A DNA stretch of 46,622 nucleotides, from the NCBI GenBank assembly GCA_036268875.1, contig DATATI010000031.1, positions 1-46,622 on the forward strand. The letters run 5' to 3'. Under the pieces are notes generated by a model that saw only the letters and a program-made list of their open reading frames with translations, was not told the DNA's origin and did no database searches. Shown piece after piece: positions 1 through 7,339 of this stretch. Source of the stretch: Polyangia bacterium (lineage in GTDB: Bacteria > Myxococcota_A > Polyangia > Fen-1088). Numbering within the stretch: position 1 is the stretch's first letter; the number at the start of each line of letters is the position of its first letter. A program made the translations under genes and the position numbers.

Positions 1-67
1 TCACGCATACGTCGCTCATCTTGTCGCCCAGATCGCATCCAATCGTCTCGGTGGTAGAGTTCTCCAT
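1..67 (-). CDS. IS110-family transposase, N-terminal fragment cut by the window edge
   Basis: Read on the minus strand from the ATG at 67, 22 codons are visible before the window ends, giving a peptide that includes TIGCDLGDKMSDVCV. A short hydrophobic strand followed by D-L-G-D/S-K within the first 20 residues is typical of the RuvC-like DEDD domain that opens IS110-family transposases; the Asp of CDLGD would be the first catalytic acid. A good ribosome binding site (AAGGAG followed by AAGG) lies about 6-10 bases upstream on the minus strand. IS110 enzymes catalyse insertion-sequence recombination and in several groups are guided by an RNA from the element's non-coding end. The rest of the gene lies outside the window, so completeness cannot be judged. 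The call rests on a short peptide and could be wrong. Confidence 0.6.
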   Translation of the reverse strand, partial: MENSTTETIGCDLGDKMSDVCV

Positions 68-228
68 GGCCGCCTTCTCCTTTGCACCTCGAGTGCGTTT
101 TCACCCGCAGAATAGTCTGCGGGCCAGGGGGTGGCGGCCGATTCACCTCATCTGAACGCCAAGGCGTTGGACGGACAAATTCAAGCTGTCGTTCGAACCA
201 CCCTATCCACGCCCCGAAAGATCCAGTG
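68..228. other. Upstream non-coding DNA of the IS110-like element; possible bridge-RNA end
   Basis: These 161 bases separate the minus-strand transposase start from the plus-strand MTHFR-like start. In the IS110 group the non-coding segment upstream of the transposase gene (the left end) is known to encode the bridge RNA, so part of this stretch may be that RNA and the element boundary. I could not identify terminal repeats, a core dinucleotide or a convincing stem-loop by eye, so this is inference from position only. Confidence 0.25.
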
Positions 229-1173
229 ATGCCAATCGCTCGAGCCAATGCGCTTTTCGAAAAACTGGACGGTGGACTGACGGGCATCCGTCTCTACGGA
301 ATCGCGCCGCCGAAGTTAGCATCGGAACCCGATCAGCTGCGTGAGATCGCAGCTCAGCAGGTAGCCCGGCTTCGTGTCCTCGCGCCTGAAGGCTTGGTCG
401 TCTATGACATCCAGGACGAGCCGGGACGCGGTGGTCAGGCACGCCCTTTCCCGTTCCTACCCACCGTCGACCCTGAGGTTTACGCGTACGACGCGCTTGC
501 CGAACTCGCGATTCCGAAGATCGTGTACCGATGTGTCGGGGCGCACTCGCGCGAAGTGCTCTCGAGCTGGATCGACACGGTGCGGGCAGCGGCCGGCCGG
601 CGCCTCAGCGTCTTTGTCGGCGCACCTCGTGGACGGTCGCACAGCCCGGGTGTGTCGCTGACTGAGGCATATGCGCACGCGCGCGATTGTCCGAACCTGG
701 TCCTCGGTGCAATCGCCATAGCCGAGCGGCACGGCGCGAAAGAAGATGAGCACCAGCGGATGCTCGTCAAGCAGGACCGCGGGTGCCGCTTCTTCATCAC
801 GCAATCGGTGTACGACGCCGCCTCAACAAAGTCATTGCTTTCCGATTACGCACTGTCACTGCAGGCGTCCAGCCGCTCGCCCGCTCCTATAGTGCTCACG
901 TTTTCGCCGTGCGGCTCGGTGCGCACGCTCGAGTTCATGAAGTGGCTCGGCATTTCGTTCTCGCGATGGCTAGAGAACGAACTGCGCCATTCTGCCGACA
1001 CGCTGGAGCGCTCTGTCGACCTGTGCGAAAGCGTATTCACCGACGTGCAGGACTATGCCCGCGAAAAGCACTTGCCAATCGGCATCAACGTCGAGAGCGT
1101 CTCCATTCGCAAGTCGGAGATCGACGCTTCAGTGGAACTCTATCGGCGCTTGAGCTCACGTCTCGATGGGTAA
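229..1173 (+). CDS. Methylenetetrahydrofolate reductase-like protein
   Basis: A 314-residue cytoplasmic protein of the size of bacterial MetF (about 300). The segment VVYDIQDE (residues 57-64), the following PFPFLPT and the later LVLGAIAIAERH stretch fit a divergent MTHFR-like TIM barrel, a flavoprotein that reduces 5,10-methylene- to 5-methyl-tetrahydrofolate. The classical E. coli-type N-terminal FEFFPP motif is not present, so the exact substrate is uncertain. I chose the ATG at 229 because it follows a GAAAG purine stretch by 8 bases; an upstream TTG at 82 would add 49 residues of low-quality sequence that overlap the neighbouring insertion sequence. The GFA-family gene follows after 95 bases on the same strand, which would fit a one-carbon theme. 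No methionine-synthase gene is visible nearby. Confidence 0.75.
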   Translation: MPIARANALFEKLDGGLTGIRLYGIAPPKLASEPDQLREIAAQQVARLRVLAPEGLVVYDIQDEPGRGGQARPFPFLPTVDPEVYAYDALAELAIPKIVYRCVGAHSREVLSSWIDTVRAAAGRRLSVFVGAPRGRSHSPGVSLTEAYAHARDCPNLVLGAIAIAERHGAKEDEHQRMLVKQDRGCRFFITQSVYDAASTKSLLSDYALSLQASSRSPAPIVLTFSPCGSVRTLEFMKWLGISFSRWLENELRHSADTLERSVDLCESVFTDVQDYAREKHLPIGINVESVSIRKSEIDASVELYRRLSSRLDG

Positions 1174-1200
1174 GACCAACTGTTCGCTGCCGCCCAACTC

Positions 1201-1241
1201 ATCCTTTACTACGCCCCGCGGGCCCCGATCCTTTACTACGC
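1201..1241. repeat. 14-bp direct repeat upstream of the GFA gene
   Basis: The sequence atcctttactacgc occurs exactly at 1201-1214 and again at 1228-1241 (period 27). It lies between the MTHFR-like stop and the ribosome binding site of the GFA gene. It could be a regulator site pair or a small duplication. No function is established. Confidence 0.6.
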
Positions 1242-1268
1242 AGCAACACCGGGCGGAAGGAGCGAATG

Positions 1269-1718
1269 ATGATCGTCAATGGCAGTTGCCTGTGCGGCGG
1301 AATCAAATATCAGGTCGACGGCGCAATTGGAGAAGTGGTGAACTGTCACTGTTCCATGTGCCGCAAGGCCACCGGGGCCGCGTTCCGCACCCGGGGCGCC
1401 GTCGCTGCGCCGGCCTTTCGCTGGGTGACCGGGGAGGAACTGCTCTCGAAGTACGAGTCCTCGCCGGGACAGACCCGCACGTTCTGTCGAGTCTGCGGCG
1501 CCACCCTGGTCACCTTCTTCCGCGACCATCCCGACCAGCTCGGGCTTCCGCTGGGTACGCTCGACGACGATCCCGGCGTCAGACCTTCAGCCCACGTCTT
1601 CGTGGCGTCCAACGCACTGTGGTTCGAGATCACCGACGGGCTGCCGCAGTTCCGCCGCGAGAGCGTTGAACGAACGAGAACCGATTTGCCTGGCGCCCAC
1701 CGCGATCCAGGGCGTTAA
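1269..1718 (+). CDS. GFA-family zinc protein (glutathione-dependent formaldehyde-activating enzyme-like)
   Basis: A 149-residue protein with the full cysteine pattern of the GFA (DUF636) family: C7-x-C9, C26-H-C28-x2-C31 and C73-x2-C76, which in this family bind two zinc ions. Founding members promote the addition of formaldehyde to glutathione, but many homologues are uncharacterised, so the reaction here is only a family-level guess. Two adjacent ATG codons exist at 1266 and 1269; AAGGAG at 1257-1262 sits 6 bases from the second, which I prefer. The gene is 95 bases downstream of the MTHFR-like gene and could share its transcript. The last 20 or so residues are charged and not family-like. 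Length is normal for the family (about 130-150). Confidence 0.85.
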   Translation: MIVNGSCLCGGIKYQVDGAIGEVVNCHCSMCRKATGAAFRTRGAVAAPAFRWVTGEELLSKYESSPGQTRTFCRVCGATLVTFFRDHPDQLGLPLGTLDDDPGVRPSAHVFVASNALWFEITDGLPQFRRESVERTRTDLPGAHRDPGR

Positions 1719-2033
1719 GAAGCGTTCGCACGAAACCGAGCGGTTCATCTCATTGCCGTCCGTTGACCTGCAATTTGGCTTGGGCGGCACGCCTGGAAAC
1801 CTGCTCAATCCTTCGAACGTCGCTGGGCTAGCCATCAATTAGCAGCCGTCGCCCGCCGGTTTATTGACCGTCATTGACCAGACTGACCACCGCAGCCCGA
1901 TGAATGCTGCGCCGCACGATTGAAGGGCGACCCGGCGGATCGTGAAATTCGGCGCGGGTGTGATTATGGTTAGGGAGGAACGTATATTTGCTGTACCGTT
2001 TCCGTATTGCCTCATACCATCGGGGAGCGTTTC
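1719..2033. other. Intergenic region with phased TTGACC repeats, upstream of the first Cys-repeat lipoprotein
   Basis: No convincing gene is seen in these 315 bases. TTGACC occurs at 1864-1869 and 1874-1879, and CTGACC at 1883-1888, so related hexamers are spaced 9-10 bases apart, about one helical turn. This arrangement could be a regulator site or -35 material for the lipoprotein gene. The A/T-richer stretch from about 1962 to 2008 probably carries the promoter, but I cannot fix its -10 and -35 elements. Confidence 0.35.
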
Positions 2034-5000
2034 TTGAATAAATTAAGCGCGTGTCGGTTGTCGGTTGGGATCTGGGTGGCGACGCTGGTGCTGGCTGCTG
2101 CGACGGTCAGCTGCACCAATAGCACGCCCCCCAACCAGAACGGCCGTGGGCCGACCGACGGTTCGGCCGACGGAAGCAAAAAAGACGGCGGCGCCGACGT
2201 GGCCTGCCTGACGGCGGCCGCCCCGCGCAAGACCCTGGGGACGGTCTGCGCCTGCGACGGTGATTGCGACAGCGGATTTTGCGTCGACGGGGTCTGTTGC
2301 GCATCGGCCTGCCAGGACAACTGCAAGGCCTGCAATGTCCCCGGCATGATGGGCACCTGCGCCTTCGTCCCCACTGGTATCAAACCGCGCAGCGCCGCCA
2401 CCTGCGCGGCGTCGCCGATGGCCAGCTGTGGACAGGACGGCACCTGCGACGGCAGCGGCGCCTGTCGGCAGTACCAGGCAGGCACGGTCTGCCTGGCCGG
2501 CACCTGCGATGGGGCGGCCGTCAGCGGCATCAACGTCTGTAATGGCTCCGGTCGCTGCGTGCCCGGCAGCTTGAAGATTTGCGTGCCGTACACCTGCAAC
2601 CAGGCGCAGAAGGATTGCGCGTCGGCCTGCACGACCAGCGCCGACTGCTCGACGGGCCACACCTGCGTGAATGGAAGCTGTGGACCCAAGCCAAAAGGCG
2701 CGGTCTGCACCAAAGATGACGACTGCGAGCTCGGCAATTGCTATGACGGCGTCTGCTGCGAATCCACCTGCAAAGGCGCCTGCGTGTCCTGTAATCTGGT
2801 TGGCCACGAAGGCAGCTGCTGGCCGATCGCCGTCGGCCTGGCCGATCCGCGCGGCGTCTGCAAGGACGGCGGCCCCGCCAGCTGCGGGCAGACCGGCTCG
2901 TGCGATGGCGAAGGCAACTGCGACAAGTACTCGCGCGGGACCGTCTGCTCGCCGCCGATCTGTTCGGGTGACCGACTGCTGACGGCGGCCACCTGCGACG
3001 GGCAAGGCGCCTGCAGCCCGCCCGACGTGAACGACTGCCCGCCCTACCGCTGCATCAACGGCAGCTGCAAAGTCCCCTGCACCGCCGACACCGACTGCCA
3101 GCCCGGCCACGCCTGCGTGAACGGAAGCTGCGGACCCAAACAGCCGGGCCAGGTTTGCGCCGCCAACACTGAATGCGCGTCCAACTTCTGCGTCGACGGC
3201 GTCTGCTGCGACCAGGCCTGCACCGGCGCCTGCCGCAGCTGCTCGCTGCCGTCGTCGAAGGGCCGCTGCACCAACCTGCCGGACGGCGCCGCCGATTCGC
3301 GCAACATGTGCAAGGACATGGGCGCGCCGAGCTGCAAGACCGACGGCCGCTGCGACGGCGGCGGCGCCTGCCGCCGGTACAAGACCGGCACGCCTTGCGC
3401 CAACGAATCCTGCAGCGGCAACGTCTACACGCCGGGTTCGACCTGCGACAACAACGGCAACTGCGCGGCGCCCATGTCGCGTTCGTGCGCGCCCTTCGCC
3501 TGCAACGGCAACAAGTGCTTTGACGCCTGCACGCAGGACGGAAACTGCGTGCCGCCCAACGTCTGCAACGGCAACTCGTGCGGCAAGAAGATGCCGGGCG
3601 CCTCGTGCAACAACAACACGGAGTGCCTGTCTAACTTCTGCGCGCAGGGCGTCTGCTGCGGCACCGCCTGCGCCGGACCGTGCAAGTCGTGCGCGCTCAC
3701 CAACTCGCAGGGCACCTGCACCAACGTCCCGACTGGTCAGCCCGACACCACCAAGACCTGCGTCGACCAGGGCGGCGCCACCTGCGGCACCAACGGCAAG
3801 TGCCAAGGCGGCGGCTGCCAGAAGTACGCTGCCGGAACGTCGTGCAAGGATCCCACCTGTCCGGCCAACACCACCAACTTCACCCCGCGCGCGACCTGCG
3901 ACGGCGGCGGCAACTGCGTGACGCCCGCGGCGTCGTCGTGTGTGCCGTTCAAGTGCGGCACCGCCGCCTGCAAGGCGACCTGTGCCGCCGACGCCGACTG
4001 CTCAGCCGGCAACGTCTGCACCAACGGGTCGTGCGGCCTGAAGCCGGCAGGCGCCACCTGTTCCATCAACGGCGAGTGCTCGGCCGGTCAGTGCGCGCAA
4101 GGCGTCTGCTGCAACAGCGCCTGCAACACCGCTTGCGTATCGTGCAACCAAGCCGGCAACGTCGGCACGTGCAAGCCGCTGGCGGCGAACACCTCCGACA
4201 GCCGCTGCGTCGACACCGGCGCCCCCAGCTGCGGCACCAACGGCAAGTGCGACGGCAACGGCGCCTGCCAGAAGTACGCGGCCGGCACCCAGTGCGTGCC
4301 GCCGTCGTGCCCGGCCGGCACGTCGACGAAGACCCTGGCCAAGACCTGCAACGGCACGGGCGCCTGCGCGAACGGCGGTACCACCACCAGCTGCGGCACC
4401 TTCCTGTGCAACGGCACCAACGATTGCATCAACAACTGCCGCACCACCGCCGACTGCGTAGTGCCGAACCTGTGCGATCCGAAGAACAACCTGTGCGGCA
4501 GCCGCCAGCCCGCCGGTGGGAACTGCACCACCGGTAACGACTGCCAGACCGGTCTGTTCTGCACCGACGGCGTCTGCTGCAACTCGAATTCGTGCGGCAC
4601 CTGCGCGGCGTGCAACGTGGCCGGCAGCCGGGGCAACTGCACCAACCTGCCCGCCGGCACCGACGAGCCGCACGGCGCGTGCCCGGCGCAAAGTCCGCTG
4701 GTCTGCGGCCAGACCGGCGCGTGCAACGGCATGGGCGCCTGCAGCAGCGTCGCCGGCGGCACCGCCTGCGGAACCGCCGGCTGCGCCAACGGCTCGTTCA
4801 CCCCGCGCGGCATGTGTACCGGCGGCGGTGCCTGCACGCAGAACGCGGTCGACTGCCACGGGCTGGTCTGCGATCCCACCACTGGATGCAAGGCCAGCTG
4901 CACCACGAACGCCGACTGCACCGGCGGTCTCATCTGCAATCTCGACGGCACCTGCGGCGCCAAGAAAGCGAACGGCGTATCGTGCAACGCCGCTGGCAAC

Positions 5001-5834
5001 GGCAGCGACTGCCAGAGCGGCCACTGCGTTGGTGGCGTCTGCTGCGGCAGCGCCTCCTGCCCCACCTGCCAGAGCTGCAGCACCGGTACCTGCGCGGCGG
5101 TCGCCACCGATCCGGCCTGCACCGATCAGGGCGCCGCCAGTTGCGGCACCAGCGGCTGCAACAACGGCGTGTGCGGCACCTACCCGAACGGCACCATGTG
5201 CGGCGGCACCGGCGCCAGCTGCAACAACAACGTCCTCACCAAGGCCGCCACCTGCATGAACATGTCGTGCATGGCGCAGACCCAGGACTGCATGGCCAAG
5301 ATCTGCGACGCCGGCATGGCGGCTTGCCGCAACTGCGCCCCCGGCACCGACTGCGGTTTGCGGATCTGCGATCCGAATGGCATGTGCCGTGACTGCAACA
5401 ACAACACCGATTGCGGCGGCAAGATCTGCAGCGGCGGTTCGTGCCAGAAGTGCACCAGCGACGGCGCTTGCGGCGGCAAGATTTGCGGCACCGACGGCAC
5501 GTGCCACAACTGCATGCAGATGGAGTGCGGCGCCAAGGTTTGTAAGAACGACGGCACCTGCCAAGACTGCGCGAACACCGCTCAATGCGGCGGCCAGATC
5601 TGCGACACAGGTTCGTGCCGCGCTTGCAACCCCCAGACCGCCGATTGCGGCAACCAGATTTGTGACACCGGTTCGGGCATGTGCCGCAAGTGCACGCAGG
5701 CCGATTGCGACCCCCAGATCTGCGACAGCGGAACCGGCGCCTGCCGCGCCTGCACCCAGGCCGACTGCGACGCCTCGGGGATGATCTGCACGGGCGGGCA
5801 GTGCATGCCGCCCCCGCCGCCGCCAGTGGATTGA
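2034..5834 (+). CDS. Very large cysteine-repeat lipoprotein
   Basis: A 1266-residue exported protein. It opens with a basic, then hydrophobic signal segment ending ATVSC (lipobox-like, with Thr where Leu is usual), followed by an Asp/Gly/Ser-rich linker. The body contains seven repeats of about 150-156 residues, each marked by C-x-x-G-V-C-C (six with D/Q before GVCC), and ends with about nine shorter units of the type GGKICxxGxCxxC and a Pro tail. I chose the TTG at 2034 because GGGGAG at 2022-2027 lies 6 bases upstream; the in-frame TTG at 2007 lacks such a site. Similar Cys-repeat proteins of unknown function are common in Myxococcota, where a surface or outer-membrane location with structural disulfides is assumed. 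The stop codon overlaps the start of the next gene. Confidence 0.85.
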   Translation: MNKLSACRLSVGIWVATLVLAAATVSCTNSTPPNQNGRGPTDGSADGSKKDGGADVACLTAAAPRKTLGTVCACDGDCDSGFCVDGVCCASACQDNCKACNVPGMMGTCAFVPTGIKPRSAATCAASPMASCGQDGTCDGSGACRQYQAGTVCLAGTCDGAAVSGINVCNGSGRCVPGSLKICVPYTCNQAQKDCASACTTSADCSTGHTCVNGSCGPKPKGAVCTKDDDCELGNCYDGVCCESTCKGACVSCNLVGHEGSCWPIAVGLADPRGVCKDGGPASCGQTGSCDGEGNCDKYSRGTVCSPPICSGDRLLTAATCDGQGACSPPDVNDCPPYRCINGSCKVPCTADTDCQPGHACVNGSCGPKQPGQVCAANTECASNFCVDGVCCDQACTGACRSCSLPSSKGRCTNLPDGAADSRNMCKDMGAPSCKTDGRCDGGGACRRYKTGTPCANESCSGNVYTPGSTCDNNGNCAAPMSRSCAPFACNGNKCFDACTQDGNCVPPNVCNGNSCGKKMPGASCNNNTECLSNFCAQGVCCGTACAGPCKSCALTNSQGTCTNVPTGQPDTTKTCVDQGGATCGTNGKCQGGGCQKYAAGTSCKDPTCPANTTNFTPRATCDGGGNCVTPAASSCVPFKCGTAACKATCAADADCSAGNVCTNGSCGLKPAGATCSINGECSAGQCAQGVCCNSACNTACVSCNQAGNVGTCKPLAANTSDSRCVDTGAPSCGTNGKCDGNGACQKYAAGTQCVPPSCPAGTSTKTLAKTCNGTGACANGGTTTSCGTFLCNGTNDCINNCRTTADCVVPNLCDPKNNLCGSRQPAGGNCTTGNDCQTGLFCTDGVCCNSNSCGTCAACNVAGSRGNCTNLPAGTDEPHGACPAQSPLVCGQTGACNGMGACSSVAGGTACGTAGCANGSFTPRGMCTGGGACTQNAVDCHGLVCDPTTGCKASCTTNADCTGGLICNLDGTCGAKKANGVSCNAAGNGSDCQSGHCVGGVCCGSASCPTCQSCSTGTCAAVATDPACTDQGAASCGTSGCNNGVCGTYPNGTMCGGTGASCNNNVLTKAATCMNMSCMAQTQDCMAKICDAGMAACRNCAPGTDCGLRICDPNGMCRDCNNNTDCGGKICSGGSCQKCTSDGACGGKICGTDGTCHNCMQMECGAKVCKNDGTCQDCANTAQCGGQICDTGSCRACNPQTADCGNQICDTGSGMCRKCTQADCDPQICDSGTGACRACTQADCDASGMICTGGQCMPPPPPPVD
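2240..5290 (+). repeat. Seven tandem coding repeats of about 450-470 bp
   Basis: The landmark coding for GVCC recurs near 2290, 2750, 3198, 3648, 4100, 4569 and 5033, giving spacings of about 460, 449, 450, 452, 469 and 465 bases. The units differ at many sites but keep the cysteine spacing, which indicates old internal duplication with selection on the protein. From about 5300 the pattern changes to short units of about 48-60 bases. Confidence 0.8.
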
Positions 5835-7159
5835 TCGACGCGCCCGCCGGCGCTAGCCTCTGGGGGCAAGGCGCGCTCTTCGTCGTGGATGAACCGAACG
5901 CTTCCGATCCGCCATCCGTCACGGCGGCGCAGTACCTGGACCATGTCCTTGGCTGGTTCCTGCAGCAGGATCGCGCCATCCTGGGACCGCTCCTGGGCCA
6001 GGGCACGTATCTGTCGCCCGACGATCTCGCCGGCGTGCGCGCGGCGCTGGCGCGCGAGGCGCCGCTGACCGCGGACCAGTTCGACGCCCTGGTTCGCTTC
6101 GCCAACATCATGCCGGGGATCGCCAGCGCCCACCCCGGCGCGCCCGCCTGCAACCTGGGCGATGTGCTGACCGCCGTCCGCACCACGCCCTCCGTCGACG
6201 AGCGCTGGACCTGGACGTTCCAACCCAAGCCAGACGCTGACGTGCTGGCCAAGCTGGAGGTGCGCGAAACCTCTCTTGGCCTGGCGAAGAATCAGCGCGC
6301 CAACCGCGAATCCTGGTGGGCGCACGGCGAACGCAACCGCACCTTCGTTGAGGACGCCATCGAACAGATGGAAAACCGCGAGGTCGTCGTCCTGCTTGGT
6401 GTCGGTCCCGGCACCGACCTTCCCCTGGCCACGCTGGCGCGCAAGTTCGATCGCCTGCTGCTCATCGACATCGACGGCGCCCAGTTGGAAGAGACCGCCG
6501 CCCGAGTCTTCCCCGCGCCGGACACCCGCGACCGGGTGGCGCTGCTGCCGATGGATCTCACCGGTGTCAACCAATCGCTGGTCAACCGGGTGGACGAGCT
6601 CCTGGCCGACGCCCGCGACGCCGCCGACGCCGTCGAGGTGATCGGCCGCCTGGCCCGTTCGTATCGCCTGCCCGAGGGCCCCCAGATCCTGCCGCCGCTG
6701 TTGCGCGCCGATCTGATGGTGTCGAGCTGCGTGTTAAGCCAGATCAGCTGGCCCCAGCGCCGGTACGCCAGCGCCCGTCTGGCCGAACGCTTCGGCGCCC
6801 TGCCGGCGGTGCTGGCGCGTCCCTGGAACCTGGCCTGGACCGAGTTCGAGCTGCGCGTCCAGCAGGATCACATCAACGGCCTCTGCGGCCAGTCGGACGT
6901 GGTGGCCCTGACCTGCGACACCGTCAACCACAAGACTGCCCTTGATCACGCCGGGACCGAACGCGTCCTCGGCACGGACATGTTCTTTCTGCACGCCCGC
7001 AGTCTGCGCGATCGGCTGCCGCAGTTTCTGTCCGTCGATCGCGCGGCCGCCTGGCCGTGGAGTCTGCTGGCCGCCACGCGGAAAAATCCCGAAGGCGTGC
7101 GCGTCGACGTCGAGGCCTACGTGCTGCACGATCCGCAGACCCCGCCGCCCGAAGCGTAA
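5831..7159 (+). CDS. Class I SAM-dependent methyltransferase-like protein, coupled to the Cys-repeat lipoprotein
   Basis: A 442-residue soluble protein with no signal peptide. Residues about 184-215 read VVVLLGVGPGTDLPL followed by LLLIDIDGAQLE, which matches motif I (GxGxG) and the acidic end of strand 2 in Rossmann-like SAM methyltransferases; the MDLTG stretch about 30 residues later fits the adenine-binding region. The first 180 residues and the C-terminal 170 are not recognised. The proposed TTG start at 5831 overlaps the stop of the preceding lipoprotein gene (TTGA), suggesting translational coupling; a GTG at 5885 is an alternative, and neither has a strong ribosome binding site. The coupling suggests a role linked to the lipoprotein, but a cytoplasmic enzyme could modify only the precursor or an unrelated substrate. 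The function remains open. Confidence 0.65.
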   Translation: MIDAPAGASLWGQGALFVVDEPNASDPPSVTAAQYLDHVLGWFLQQDRAILGPLLGQGTYLSPDDLAGVRAALAREAPLTADQFDALVRFANIMPGIASAHPGAPACNLGDVLTAVRTTPSVDERWTWTFQPKPDADVLAKLEVRETSLGLAKNQRANRESWWAHGERNRTFVEDAIEQMENREVVVLLGVGPGTDLPLATLARKFDRLLLIDIDGAQLEETAARVFPAPDTRDRVALLPMDLTGVNQSLVNRVDELLADARDAADAVEVIGRLARSYRLPEGPQILPPLLRADLMVSSCVLSQISWPQRRYASARLAERFGALPAVLARPWNLAWTEFELRVQQDHINGLCGQSDVVALTCDTVNHKTALDHAGTERVLGTDMFFLHARSLRDRLPQFLSVDRAAAWPWSLLAATRKNPEGVRVDVEAYVLHDPQTPPPEA

Positions 7160-7339
7160 TCGCCGGCACCGAAAGGCGCGCCACGGATCGGCGCCGCCCT
7201 CGGGAACCAAAAAACCAGGGATTTCGTCGCGTTAGTTTCGGGAGCCTTGCTTGGTTTCCAGTTGGGCTAATGGTAACTTCGTCGCTCTTCGCCATCGGCC
7301 GCCGCGTCGATCCGCGACCGGGCGGAACCAACCCCCACG

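Noticed and set aside
783-1268. Upstream extension of the GFA protein to 783
   Set aside because: It overlaps the MTHFR-like gene in another frame, is Arg-rich, and a strong AAGGAG site marks the start at 1269.
2043-3806. 587-codon minus-strand open frame opposite the first Cys-repeat gene
   Set aside because: Its Ala/Val/Gly/Arg-rich translation mirrors the codon bias of the plus-strand gene; it has no motif, and the opposite strand is clearly coding with conserved cysteines.
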